A model generated the notes under the pieces. That model had not been told where the DNA came from, ran no database searches, and worked only from the letters and a program-made list of their open reading frames with translations. 64,000 bases of DNA from Clostridiales bacterium (GTDB lineage: Bacteria; Bacillota; Clostridia; Lachnospirales; CAG-274): positions 124,001 through 188,000 of the forward strand of contig JAHALF010000001.1 of the NCBI GenBank assembly GCA_018371275.1. Direction: 5' to 3'. Below, piece after piece: positions 16,879 to 25,128 of this stretch. A program made the translations under genes and the position numbers. How positions within the stretch are numbered: the first letter of the stretch is position 1; every line of letters starts with the position of its first letter.

Positions 16879-17820
16879 ATGCGATATATATCAGATTTGA
16901 AAATAGATGAAAATGTAATAGAGCACTATCTTTGTAAAAAAAAGCAAACTTTAAAATCACGTGCTGGTAAAAACTATCTTTCTTTACTACTTCAAGATAA
17001 AACTGGCACTATAAACGCAAAAGTCTGGGATCTTAATAATAATATCCAAAGTTTTGAAGAAAATGATTTTATAAAAATAGATGCTGCTGTTTTATCATAT
17101 CAAAATGAACCACAACTAAATATAAAAAAAATAAGACGTAGCCAAGAAGGTGAATATGACCCTATGGACTATATACCATCTACTGATAAAAATATAGAAG
17201 ACCTTTACCAAAAAATTGTAAATATTATATACAGTTTTCAAAATAATCATCTTAAAACGCTACTAGAAAATATTTATATAAAAAATGATGAACTAAGAGA
17301 AAGATTCAAGAAACATTCTGCTGCAAAAAGTATGCACCATAACTATATGGGAGGACTTTTAGAGCATTGTCTATCTATATGTGAAATATGTAATTTCTTA
17401 TCTAATCATTATGATTATGTAAATAGAGATTTACTATTATCATCTGCCCTTCTACACGATGTGGGTAAAATGTTTGAACTTTCTCCTTTTCCAGATAACG
17501 ACTATACAGATGATGGACAACTTTTAGGTCATATAATAATTGGAACTGAACTCATAACAAAAGAATGTAACAAAATACCAGATTTTCCTCATCAATTACA
17601 ATCGCTTTTAAAACATAGTGTAATTTCTCATCACGGAGAATATGAATTTGGCTCTCCAAAAAGACCAAAAACTGTAGAGGCATTTATCTTACATTGTGCA
17701 GATGAATTAGATGCAAAACTTAAAATGTATGAAGAAGCTATTATCTCTGATAATACAACAGGTAATTGGGTTGGTTATCATAAAATGTTAGCCAGAAATA
17801 TTAGAAAGTCTAATTTTTAA
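16879..17820 (+). CDS. yhaM: 3'-5' exoribonuclease YhaM
   Basis: A 313-residue protein, almost exactly the length of Bacillus YhaM. An N-terminal OB-fold nucleic-acid-binding domain (about residues 15-90; GTINAKVWDL, NEPQLNIKKI) is followed by an HD metal-dependent phosphohydrolase domain with His193-Asp194 in LLHDVGKM, and an earlier HHNYMGGLLEH metal motif. YhaM trims single-stranded RNA and DNA from the 3' end. The ATG follows GGAGG. Its TAA stop overlaps the ATG of the next frame by one base, so the following Cas4-like frames are translationally coupled to it. Confidence 0.93.
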   Translation: MRYISDLKIDENVIEHYLCKKKQTLKSRAGKNYLSLLLQDKTGTINAKVWDLNNNIQSFEENDFIKIDAAVLSYQNEPQLNIKKIRRSQEGEYDPMDYIPSTDKNIEDLYQKIVNIIYSFQNNHLKTLLENIYIKNDELRERFKKHSAAKSMHHNYMGGLLEHCLSICEICNFLSNHYDYVNRDLLLSSALLHDVGKMFELSPFPDNDYTDDGQLLGHIIIGTELITKECNKIPDFPHQLQSLLKHSVISHHGEYEFGSPKRPKTVEAFILHCADELDAKLKMYEEAIISDNTTGNWVGYHKMLARNIRKSNF

Positions 17821-18125
17821 TGTATAATAGTGATGAAAAAATATCTGCTAATGAGATAAATAAATATTGTTACTGTGAATATAGCTGGTATTATGAAAGG
17901 TTATATGGCAGAAAATACATTAGAGAAAGATATAAAAAGCGGAGTGAAGGAAAAAACTTTCAATATAAAACAATTAATAATTTTAAAAGAGGTGTAGATT
18001 TTCACGATAGTTTTTTAGATAAAAGAAAAAATAAACTAATATCCAAGATTTTGTTGTTATCCTTAATATTATTTGCATTTATTATTTTACTATTATTGGG
18101 GCTTAAAATATGTGGGATTTTATAA
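17820..18125 (+). CDS. N-terminal part of a Cas4-like nuclease, with membrane helix
   Basis: The 101-residue product begins like Cas4/RecB-type nucleases: ISANEINKYCYCEYSWYYER, where the Cys and aromatic pattern matches the first iron-sulfur cysteine region of Cas4. A basic stretch follows, then HDSFLDKRKN (a possible remnant of the His motif) and a C-terminal hydrophobic helix (about residues 73-100). No catalytic PD-(D/E)XK core is present; that lies in the next frame, which overlaps by 16 bases. The start overlaps the YhaM stop. I read the two frames as halves of one family, either a genuine two-subunit enzyme or a frameshifted gene. There is no CRISPR array nearby. Confidence 0.6.
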   Translation: MYNSDEKISANEINKYCYCEYSWYYERLYGRKYIRERYKKRSEGKNFQYKTINNFKRGVDFHDSFLDKRKNKLISKILLLSLILFAFIILLLLGLKICGIL

Positions 18126-18658
18126 TACTATTTTTACCTTTATTATTTTTTCTTTTAATAAGGCCTAAAAGTATAAAAAAAACTAGTTCTAAAAGTTTAG
18201 CACCATTTGGTTATACTCTGTTTTATACAGATCAAAATACAAAAAAGAAAAAACCTAATGTTATATATAAAAAATTACTTTTTTCAAAAAAATATAATAT
18301 ACAAGGTAAACCAGACTTTGTATATAAGAAATTTAAAACTTGTTATGTAATAGAGCTTAAAAGTGGTACTATAAAAGATGCCCCTATACCACATACAGGA
18401 GATTTATTACAACTTGTAGCATATTTTCTTATTATTGAAGATTTATATGGTTATAAAGTAAAAAAAGGTAAACTTATATATAGCGACTATTGTTTTATTG
18501 TAAGGAATACAAGATATTTAAGAAAATATCTTTTAAATGTTTTAGAAGATATGCGTTATATGCTAAAAACAGGAGAAGGAGAAGCTGAATGTAGCTTTGT
18601 TCATTGTAGATATTGTATGTGTAGGCAAACTGTTTGTGAATTTTATAATAAACTTTAA
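18110..18658 (+). CDS. C-terminal part of a Cas4-like PD-(D/E)XK nuclease, membrane-anchored
   Basis: A 182-residue protein that starts with a hydrophobic helix (residues 2-17) and then carries the nuclease core: GKPDFVYK (Asp of motif II), VIELKSG (Glu and Lys of motif III) and the QLVAYFLIIED helix typical of Cas4/RecB nucleases. The C-terminus has five Cys in CSFVHCRYCMCRQTVCEF, matching the Cas4 iron-sulfur cluster. The missing first Cys region is in the preceding overlapping frame. GGGG (18098-18101) lies 8 bases before its ATG, so independent initiation is plausible. Joined, the two frames would make a nuclease with a two-helix membrane hairpin in the middle. Function unknown; DNA end processing is the family's usual role. 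Confidence 0.7.
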   Translation: MWDFIILFLPLLFFLLIRPKSIKKTSSKSLAPFGYTLFYTDQNTKKKKPNVIYKKLLFSKKYNIQGKPDFVYKKFKTCYVIELKSGTIKDAPIPHTGDLLQLVAYFLIIEDLYGYKVKKGKLIYSDYCFIVRNTRYLRKYLLNVLEDMRYMLKTGEGEAECSFVHCRYCMCRQTVCEFYNKL

Positions 18659-18674
18659 TATTAGTGGTGATTTT

Positions 18675-18821
18675 ATGAATGAAAAATCTAAAAATTTTGA
18701 TAAAAAAAATATAGAAAAAGTATTAAATATAACAGATGAAAAGCTTTTGGCTAAAGCTTTACAACAATACTTAAATTCAGATAAAATAGATAATAAAAAA
18801 GGTAACAAAAATGGAAATTAA
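18675..18821 (+). CDS. Small hypothetical protein
   Basis: A 48-residue, highly charged protein with a central amphipathic helix (NIEKVLNITDEKLLAKALQQ) and a Lys/Asn-rich tail. I recognise no family. The frame is open upstream from 18597 inside the Cas4-like gene, but the ATG at 18675 has an AGTGGTGA site in front and gives the better start. Its stop lies 11 bases inside the next gene (rlmD starts at 18811), so it is probably coupled to it and real. It could be a small regulator or structural partner of a neighbour. Confidence 0.5.
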   Translation: MNEKSKNFDKKNIEKVLNITDEKLLAKALQQYLNSDKIDNKKGNKNGN

Positions 18822-20163
18822 AAAAAATGCTTATTTTAATATAGATATAATAGATATAGGAATAAATGGAGAGGGAATTGGAAAAATAGATAATTTTACT
18901 ATATTTGTAGATGGTGCATTACCTAACGAAACTGTTAATATAAAAATTATTAAAGTTAAAAAAAATTATGGCTATGGTAAACTTATAAAAATAATAAAAC
19001 CTTCCCCTTATAGAATAAATCCTATATGTGAAAATTTTGGTAAATGTGGTGGTTGTAATCTTCTTCACCTTTCTTATGATGAACAGCTTAATATAAAATC
19101 TAAATTTATCCAGACTAATCTTAAAAAAATTGCAAAAATAGAAAACATAAAAGTTCCTAAAGCTATTGGTATTGATAACCCTTTTAATTATAGAAATAAA
19201 GCTAGTTTTCCTATAAATTTTACAGATAAAGTTAATATAGGATTTTATAGACCTAGATCTCATAATATAATAAATATTGATAATTGTCTTATACAAAACC
19301 CTATAAATAATATAATTATACAAAAAATTAAAGATTTTATAAAAGAAAGTAATATTTCTATATATAATGAAAATACAGGTAAAGGTGATTTAAGACATAT
19401 AGTAACTAGAATAGCAAACAAAACAAATGAACTTTTAATATGTGTCGTAATAAATAACAATAAATTTTTATATAGAGATTTACTTATAAAAAATTTTAAA
19501 GATATACCTAATATAGATAGCATTGTTATAAATTATAACACAAAAAATAATAATGTTATTTTAGGTGATAAAGTAGAAACTATTTTAGGTAAAGGATATA
19601 TTGTAGACTATATAAAAGATTTAAAATTTAATATATCTCCCCTTTCTTTTTATCAAGTAAATCCTATTCAAACAGAAGTTTTATATGAAACTGCTTTAAA
19701 TTTTTGTAACCTAACTGGTAATGAAATTGTTTTCGATGCTTATTGTGGTATAGGCACTATATCTCTATTTTTAGCTAAAAAATGTAAAAAAGTATATGGT
19801 ATAGAAATTGTGCCAGATGCTATAAAAAATGCTATATCCAATGCAGAGCTTAATAATATAAATAATGCAGAATTTTTTATTGGAAGATCTGAGGATATTA
19901 TACCAAAGCTAATTTTTGAAAATAATATATGTCCAGATGTTATAGTAGTAGATCCACCTAGAAAAGGTTGTGATAAAGTATTATTAGATTCTATAATTAA
20001 AACGTCTATAAAAAAACTTGTATATATATCTTGCGATAATTCTACATTGTCTAGAGATATAGCCTATTTATCAAAATTTGGATTTAAGTTAGATAAAATA
20101 CAACCTGTTGATATGTTTTGTATGACTACCCATATAGAATGTGTAGCATTAATAACTAGATAA
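18811..20163 (+). CDS. rlmD: 23S rRNA (uracil-C5)-methyltransferase, RumA/RlmD family
   Basis: A 450-residue SAM-dependent methyltransferase. The N-terminal TRAM domain (about 1-60) is followed by the 4Fe-4S cysteines CENFGKCGGCNLLHL, then the Rossmann core with FDAYCGIGTISLFLA (SAM binding), VVDPPRKGC and the catalytic Cys in YISCDNSTLSRD near residue 405. Firmicutes enzymes of this group methylate U747 and/or U1939 of 23S rRNA; the exact position cannot be told from sequence. It overlaps the small gene before it and precedes the DUF3885-like gene by 18 bases. Confidence 0.9.
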   Translation: MEIKKNAYFNIDIIDIGINGEGIGKIDNFTIFVDGALPNETVNIKIIKVKKNYGYGKLIKIIKPSPYRINPICENFGKCGGCNLLHLSYDEQLNIKSKFIQTNLKKIAKIENIKVPKAIGIDNPFNYRNKASFPINFTDKVNIGFYRPRSHNIINIDNCLIQNPINNIIIQKIKDFIKESNISIYNENTGKGDLRHIVTRIANKTNELLICVVINNNKFLYRDLLIKNFKDIPNIDSIVINYNTKNNNVILGDKVETILGKGYIVDYIKDLKFNISPLSFYQVNPIQTEVLYETALNFCNLTGNEIVFDAYCGIGTISLFLAKKCKKVYGIEIVPDAIKNAISNAELNNINNAEFFIGRSEDIIPKLIFENNICPDVIVVDPPRKGCDKVLLDSIIKTSIKKLVYISCDNSTLSRDIAYLSKFGFKLDKIQPVDMFCMTTHIECVALITR

Positions 20164-20181
20164 TATTGGAGATTAAAAACT

Positions 20182-20748
20182 ATGATGATATCTAAAATAA
20201 AAAATACTTTTAAACAATTAGATATAAACTTTCCTATAAATTATACAAATAAAATGTATATAAATATTTTAACTTGTGATAATATAGTAAATTATAAAAA
20301 TGGTTTTAAAAATGCTTTAAAAATATATAAGTGTTTTAAATTTGATGTTTTAATATTTAAAATAAATTTTTTACATATTGAAGATAACTCTCATAATTTA
20401 GAAAATTCCATAAATGTTTTAAACAGATTTATTGATATATGTAAATTAAAAAAGCCTACTCATATAAAAAAATATCTTTATAAAAATAAAGATAATGTTT
20501 TAAAAGAAACAATAACATTTTATTGGGATTTATCTAATGAACAAATAAAAATTAAAAATCTTATTAAAGAAATTTTATTTTTAAATAATGATGGCTTTAA
20601 TGAACTATTTTCATCAGTATTTTTTTTAGACACTAACAAATATATACTATTTAATTTTTATGATGATAAAATAATAAAAATATTAGCTACTGATAATAAA
20701 AACTTAAAAAAAATTTATAAAAAATTTAAAAATCTTATTATAGAATAA
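20182..20748 (+). CDS. DUF3885-like protein
   Basis: A 188-residue soluble protein. The C-terminal segment FNFYDDKIIKILATDNKNLK followed by KIYKKFKNLI matches the end of DUF3885, where a YDDRG-D-A-T/N-L-Y-W pattern is conserved, so I place it there with moderate confidence. The N-terminal half (INFPINY, then FDVLIFKINFL) also fits. No biochemical role is known for the family. Two adjacent ATGs (20182 and 20185) follow GGAG. It sits between rRNA- and tRNA-modification genes, probably in one transcript. Confidence 0.6.
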   Translation: MMISKIKNTFKQLDINFPINYTNKMYINILTCDNIVNYKNGFKNALKIYKCFKFDVLIFKINFLHIEDNSHNLENSINVLNRFIDICKLKKPTHIKKYLYKNKDNVLKETITFYWDLSNEQIKIKNLIKEILFLNNDGFNELFSSVFFLDTNKYILFNFYDDKIIKILATDNKNLKKIYKKFKNLIIE

Positions 20749-20766
20749 AAACATAGGAGGAATATT

Positions 20767-21624
20767 TTGGAAAATAAAAAACACAGTGAAATAGAGAGAA
20801 GTATTATAAAAAAATATAGAAAAACTATATGGCGTGGATTTATAAAAGGTGTTCAAAAATACGATCTTATAAAAGAAAATGATAAAATAGCCGTCTGTAT
20901 ATCTGGTGGAAAAGATTCTATGCTTTTAGCTAAACTTATGCAAGAGTTACAAAAACATGGAAAATTCCATTTTGATTTAAAATTTATAGTTATGAATCCA
21001 GGATATAGCGAAGAAAACCTTAAACAAATTTTAAATAATGCTAAAACTTTAAATATACCTATTAATGTTTTTGATACAGACATTTTTGATATAGTTATAG
21101 ATATAGAAGAAAATCCTTGTTATCTTTGTGCTAGAATGCGTCGTGGGCATTTATATAGTAGAGCTAAAGAGCTTGGTTGTAATAAAATAGCATTAGGGCA
21201 CCATTTTGATGATGTTATAGAAACAATTCTTATGGGTATGATATATGGAGGACAAATACAAACTATGATGCCAAAGCTTCATAGTCTTAATTTTGAAGGT
21301 ATGGAGCTTATAAGACCTATGTATATGGTTAGAGAAGAAGATATTATAGCTTGGGCTAAATACCATAATTTAAACTTTTTAAGATGTGGTTGTAGATTTA
21401 CAGAAAAAATAGACTATACTAACAAAGAAGAAAGTGGTTCTACACGTCAAAATATAAAAAATCTTATAAGAAAACTTAGAGAAGATAACCCTAACATAGA
21501 AAAAAATATCTTTAATAGTGTAGAAAATGTCAATTTAAGCACAATTATTGGCTATCATAAAGATGACACTTCATATAACTTTTTAGATGATTATGATGAA
21601 CGTACAAAAAATAAGAGCTTATAG
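20767..21624 (+). CDS. TtcA-like tRNA sulfurtransferase (PP-loop ATPase)
   Basis: This 285-residue protein has the PP-loop SGGKDS (46-51), the paired cysteines CYLC (118-121) and GHHFDDVIET, all typical of TtcA/TtuA-type 2-thiolation enzymes. A third Cys group (RCGCRF, near 205) lies where the family places an iron-sulfur ligand. TtcA makes 2-thiocytidine at tRNA position 32. Many Clostridia have this shorter TtcA-like group, whose exact target is less certain, so I leave the symbol open. Start is TTG at 20767, 6 bases after AGGAGG (20755-20760). The stop TAG lies in the terminator hairpin. Confidence 0.85.
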   Translation: MENKKHSEIERSIIKKYRKTIWRGFIKGVQKYDLIKENDKIAVCISGGKDSMLLAKLMQELQKHGKFHFDLKFIVMNPGYSEENLKQILNNAKTLNIPINVFDTDIFDIVIDIEENPCYLCARMRRGHLYSRAKELGCNKIALGHHFDDVIETILMGMIYGGQIQTMMPKLHSLNFEGMELIRPMYMVREEDIIAWAKYHNLNFLRCGCRFTEKIDYTNKEESGSTRQNIKNLIRKLREDNPNIEKNIFNSVENVNLSTIIGYHKDDTSYNFLDDYDERTKNKSL

Positions 21625-21636
21625 CTCTTTTTTTTT
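21613..21636 (+). terminator. Intrinsic terminator at the TtcA-like gene stop
   Basis: Stem AAGAGCT (21613-21619) with AGCTCTT (21623-21629), 3-base loop, then a run of T to 21636. It overlaps the stop codon and ends the transcript that starts near 15810. Confidence 0.9.
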
Positions 21637-21739
21637 ATGTAAATGTCGATCTATTTTTATATTATAAGTCCAAAATATAGCAAATTTTTCTTTCATTTAT
21701 ATATATAATTTTATGTATAAAAGCTTTTGGGGGGATTTA

Positions 21740-22627
21740 ATGCAAATAGAAATTTATATAGACATTTTATTTTTAATAAATTTCATTATGGTATACTTTA
21801 TATTTTTTATAGTAAATAAACTTATTAAAAATAGAATTTCTTTAAAAAGGATTGCATTTGGTGCAATTTTTGCAACACTCCTTTATATATTAACCATTAT
21901 TTTTATACCATATAACAAGATTTTAAGTATTTTTATAATATTTTTAATTTTTATTTTATCTATTTTTATTAGCTTTAAACCAAAAAACATTAAAGACTTT
22001 CTAAAAATATTTTTATTGGTAAATATAGTATCATTTTGTATTGGTGGTGGAAGTATAGCACTTTTTTATTATACAAATTTTAACTATTTTTTAACTACTA
22101 CTCTACAATATTTACCATTAAAATTTTTAATTATATCTATAATATGTACATATATAATAATTAAAATTTTTTTAAATTGGTATAAAAGAATTTTTATAAA
22201 AAAACAAAGCTTTTATAATATTACACTATATAAAAATGATACTAATGTAACATTAAATGCACTTTTAGATACTGGCAATAATTTGAAAGAGCCTATAACT
22301 AAAAAACCTGTTATAATAGCAGAATTTGTTGCCATAAAACCAATACTTCCAGAAAAATTAAAAGTTATTTTTTATGAAAAACAAGAAGATAATTTGAATA
22401 AACTATTAGAACTAGGATATACAACTGATATACGACTTATACCATTTAAAAGTGTTGGTAAAGAAAATGGAATGTTAATAGGTACAAAAATAGATAAATT
22501 AGAGATACATATAGAAAATAAAATTGTATTAAAAGATGTTATTGTAGCCATATCAAATTTTAACCTATCAAATGATAACTTTTATAATGCCCTTTTAAAC
22601 CCTGAGCTAATAAATTGTTTTAACTAA
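21740..22627 (+). CDS. spoIIGA: Sporulation sigma-E processing peptidase SpoIIGA
   Basis: The 295-residue membrane-bound aspartic protease cleaves pro-sigma-E in the mother cell. The N-terminal half holds five hydrophobic helices (about residues 1-145). The C-terminal protease domain has the catalytic ALLDTGN motif (Asp177) and the VIIAEF and LIPFKSVGKENGML segments of the family. The frame is open from 21713, but a run of G (21729-21734) puts the start at the ATG at 21740, giving the family's normal MQIEIYIDI-like start. It directly precedes sigE, as in Bacillus and Clostridia. Confidence 0.95.
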   Translation: MQIEIYIDILFLINFIMVYFIFFIVNKLIKNRISLKRIAFGAIFATLLYILTIIFIPYNKILSIFIIFLIFILSIFISFKPKNIKDFLKIFLLVNIVSFCIGGGSIALFYYTNFNYFLTTTLQYLPLKFLIISIICTYIIIKIFLNWYKRIFIKKQSFYNITLYKNDTNVTLNALLDTGNNLKEPITKKPVIIAEFVAIKPILPEKLKVIFYEKQEDNLNKLLELGYTTDIRLIPFKSVGKENGMLIGTKIDKLEIHIENKIVLKDVIVAISNFNLSNDNFYNALLNPELINCFN

Positions 22628-22649
22628 AAATTAAAATGGAGGTGGTGTT

Positions 22650-23366
22650 ATGCTTACTATGAAAAGTATATTAAAAAATATTATAAATATATTTAAAGAA
22701 GAAGATGACGATAGTATATTTTATATAGGTGGTACAGATGTATTACCTGAACCATTAACAAATGATGAAGAAGCAGAAATAATATCTCTTTTAGGTACAG
22801 ACGAAGATGAAATGGCAAAGTCTAAGCTTATAGAAAGGAATTTAAGACTTGTCGTGTATATAGCTAGAAAATTTGAAAATACAGGTGTTAATGTAGAAGA
22901 CTTAATATCTATAGGTAGTATAGGTCTTATTAAAGCTATTAACACCTTTAAGTGTGACAAAAATATAAAATTAGCTACATATGCTACTAGATGTATAGAA
23001 AATGAAATACTTATGTATCTTAGAAGAAATACAAAAACAAAAACAGAAATATCAATAGATGAACCTTTAAATGTTGATTGGGAAGGTAATGAATTATTAT
23101 TATCTGATATATTAGGTACAGATGTAGATATTATATATAAAAATTTAGAAGAAGAAGTAGATAAAGACCTTTTAAAAAAAGCTATAAAAAAATTAGATAA
23201 AAGAGAGCGTATTATAATAGAACTTAGATACGGTATATTTTCTGATGGCATAGAGAAAACTCAAAAAGAAGTTGCTGATATACTTGGTATATCTCAATCT
23301 TACATATCTAGACTAGAAAAAAGAATAATTAGTAGACTAAAAAAAGAATTTATAAAAATGATGTAG
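22650..23366 (+). CDS. sigE: RNA polymerase sporulation sigma factor sigma-E
   Basis: This is a 238-residue sigma-70-family factor. A pro-sequence of about 25-30 residues rich in K/I/E (cleaved by SpoIIGA) precedes region 2 (RLVVYIARKFENTGVNVEDL, SIGSIGLIKAINTF, KLATYATRCIENEILMYLRR), which matches sigma-E. Region 4 at the end contains the helix-turn-helix QKEVADILGISQSYISRLEKR. The ATG follows GGAGGTGG. sigG, which often follows sigE, is absent; a perfect hairpin terminates the operon. Confidence 0.95.
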   Translation: MLTMKSILKNIINIFKEEDDDSIFYIGGTDVLPEPLTNDEEAEIISLLGTDEDEMAKSKLIERNLRLVVYIARKFENTGVNVEDLISIGSIGLIKAINTFKCDKNIKLATYATRCIENEILMYLRRNTKTKTEISIDEPLNVDWEGNELLLSDILGTDVDIIYKNLEEEVDKDLLKKAIKKLDKRERIIIELRYGIFSDGIEKTQKEVADILGISQSYISRLEKRIISRLKKEFIKMM

Positions 23367-23395
23367 TTATATATTGCATTTATAATTTATGTATG

Positions 23396-23437
23396 ATATA
23401 ATTTTAACGATAATAAAAATTATCGTTAAAATTATAT
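23396..23437 (+). terminator. Terminator after sigE
   Basis: A perfect 18-bp stem (23396-23413 with 23420-23437) has a 6-base loop and a T-rich 3' arm. It lies 29 bases after the sigE stop and immediately before the preQ1 aptamer, separating the two transcripts. A promoter for the riboswitch transcript is not evident downstream of it, so readthrough or a promoter within the stem region is possible. Confidence 0.8.
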
Positions 23438-23440
23438 ATA

Positions 23441-23478
23441 GACAGTTCGAAACCCTCCTGTCTTTAAACAAAACTAGG
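23441..23478 (+). promoter_or_regulatory. preQ1 class I riboswitch aptamer
   Basis: P1 is GACAG (23441-23445) with CTGTC (23458-23462). The 12-base loop begins with TTC and ends with CCCTC, and the A-rich tail TTTAAACAAAACTAGG (23463-23478) follows. This matches the compact preQ1-I H-type pseudoknot: loop length, the TTC start, the C-rich loop end that pairs with the terminal GG, and the AAAACTA tail all agree with the Bacillus queC leader. A terminator lies 50 bases downstream, and the following genes are queuosine-salvage candidates, which supports the call. It would switch the operon off when preQ1 is plentiful. Confidence 0.85.
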
Positions 23479-23530
23479 TCAAATTAAATCTTTATAATAA
23501 GCTATGCTTTTGATTTTTTTATGTTAATTT

Positions 23531-23555
23531 GGGCTATGTATATAGCTCTTTTTAT
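23531..23555 (+). terminator. Riboswitch-controlled intrinsic terminator
   Basis: Stem GGGCTAT (23531-23537) with ATAGCTC (23542-23548), 4-base loop, then TTTTT. An upstream AGCTAT (23500-23505) can pair with ATAGCT (23542-23547), an alternative stem that would act as antiterminator. The remaining bases to 23711 are AT-rich and I see no further structure with confidence. Confidence 0.75.
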
Positions 23556-23711
23556 ATTACAATTAAAATATAAATTTTTATAAATAAAGATTATAGAAAT
23601 AGATGTTTTTTAATACAAAAGTATCCAAAAAATTGATTTTTGTCTTAAAATTTTTTATTTTTAATTTGACGTTAGTTTTAGGTTTTAACTGTCTTAAAAA
23701 TGGAGGATTTT

Positions 23712-24434
23712 ATGGACAACTTAATTAGGTACTCTAAAATAGAATATAAAAACAAAAGAGAAATATTACTTCTTATAGGTAATGGTTGTAAATGGAAAAA
23801 ATGTAGCTTTTGCGATTACCATACTGATTTTAGCAAAGATGAAGATTATTGTTTTAAAATAAATGAAAAAGAACTAAATAAAGTCACTGGACAATATAAA
23901 ACTTTAGAAATTATAAATTCTGGTAGTTTCGTAGACCTAGATAAAAAAACTATGAAAAAAATTGAAGATGTATGCATACAAAAAAATATTAATACATTAC
24001 ACTTTGAATGTCATTGGGCTCATAAAGATGAAATACCAAATTTAAAAAATTATTTTAAAAATATTGGAATAAAAGTAAAAACTAAAATAGGTATAGAAAC
24101 ATTTGATTATTATTATAGAGAAAGTTTTTTAAATAAAGGAATAGAAGAAAAAGATATTAATAAAATAAAAGATTATTTTGATGAAGTATGCTTATTACAA
24201 GGTTTAGCTGGACAAAGTTTAGATTTTATGCTTAAAGATATAGCTATAGGTCTTGAAAACTTTGAAAGAGTGTGTATAAATATAATGGTTGAAAATAAAA
24301 CTAAAATTAAACCTGATCCTAACACAATTAAAAATTTTATTAACTATATTTACCCTATATATAAAAATAATGATAGAATAGATATTTTATTAAACAATGT
24401 AGATTTTGGTGTTGGAGGTAATAAAAATGATTAG
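23712..24434 (+). CDS. QueL-like radical SAM protein (queuine lyase candidate)
   Basis: A 240-residue radical SAM protein. The cysteines are Cys26, Cys31 and Cys34, a CX4CX2C spacing (GCKWKKCSFCDYH) rather than the classic CX3CX2C. Other landmarks are INSGSFVD, FECHW and KTKIGIETFDYYYRES. In Clostridioides difficile a radical SAM enzyme, QueL, releases queuine from queuosine-5'-phosphate with a nucleosidase (QueK) and a YhhQ transporter; this gene lies between a preQ1 riboswitch and yhhQ, so I infer the same role. A RaSEA/Elp3-like protein is the main alternative. No QueK is in view. GGAGG (23702-23706) sets the ATG at 23712. The stop overlaps the yhhQ start by 8 bases. Confidence 0.65.
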   Translation: MDNLIRYSKIEYKNKREILLLIGNGCKWKKCSFCDYHTDFSKDEDYCFKINEKELNKVTGQYKTLEIINSGSFVDLDKKTMKKIEDVCIQKNINTLHFECHWAHKDEIPNLKNYFKNIGIKVKTKIGIETFDYYYRESFLNKGIEEKDINKIKDYFDEVCLLQGLAGQSLDFMLKDIAIGLENFERVCINIMVENKTKIKPDPNTIKNFINYIYPIYKNNDRIDILLNNVDFGVGGNKND

Positions 24435-25128
24435 TAATGAAATTCTTTTAATATTATCAATCTTTATTATTTATGGTCTTGTTTTAATATGGTTTTATTC
24501 CTTTGGAGAAAAAGGACTTTTATGTTTTACAGTTTTTGCTACAATAACTGCTAATATAGAAGTTTTGTTAGTTGTAAAAGCTTTTTCTTTAGAACAAACT
24601 CTTGGTAATGTATTATTTGGAGCTAGTTTTTTAGCAACAGATATATTAAGCGAATTTTATGGTAAAAAAAGTTCTAAAAATGCTGTATTAACAGGTATAC
24701 TAACATCTATATCTTTTGTTATTTTATCTCAAAGTTGGTTATTATATGATGTTACTAATGGATTGGATGAGCCCTTTAAAATGCTTTTTTCTAATACACC
24801 TAGGATTATGTTATCTAGTTTAGTAGTTTATGCTATAAGTCAATTTTTTGATGTCTGGATATATCATAAATGGTGGTATTTTACAGAAAAAATAAGTGGT
24901 GATAAAAGAAAGTATCTATGGGTTAGAAATAATTGTTCTACATTAACGTCCCAGCTTATAAATTCTTTATTATTTACATTTTTTGCATTTTATGGTACAT
25001 ACGATATTAAAACATTAATAAATATATTTATATCTAGCTATGTTATATTTATAATAACAAGTATATTGGATACACCTGTTATATATATAGCAAGATATTT
25101 ATATGAAAATAAAATGAATAAAAAATAA
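24427..25128 (+). CDS. Queuosine-precursor transporter, YhhQ family
   Basis: The 233-residue membrane protein has six to seven hydrophobic segments and the family's core motifs: FATDILSEFYGKKSS near residue 70 (the YhhQ D-I-x-x-E-x-Y-G signature) and the C-terminal SRYIRS-like RNNCSTLTSQ region with IDTPVIY-type end (ILDTPVIYIARYLYE). YhhQ/QPTR proteins import preQ0, preQ1 or queuine. GGAGG (24414-24418) fixes the ATG at 24427, inside the previous gene. It shares the preQ1 riboswitch with the QueL-like gene, which supports a queuine or preQ1 substrate. Confidence 0.9.
   Translation: MISNEILLILSIFIIYGLVLIWFYSFGEKGLLCFTVFATITANIEVLLVVKAFSLEQTLGNVLFGASFLATDILSEFYGKKSSKNAVLTGILTSISFVILSQSWLLYDVTNGLDEPFKMLFSNTPRIMLSSLVVYAISQFFDVWIYHKWWYFTEKISGDKRKYLWVRNNCSTLTSQLINSLLFTFFAFYGTYDIKTLINIFISSYVIFIITSILDTPVIYIARYLYENKMNKK

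Noticed and set aside
17820..18658. Part of a CRISPR-Cas system
   Set aside because: Only Cas4-like sequence is present; no repeat-spacer array and no cas1, cas2 or effector gene is in the window.
23444..23460. TTCGAA-like motif resembling a tRNA T-loop
   Set aside because: No acceptor or anticodon arms fit around it, and the surroundings match a preQ1-I aptamer instead.
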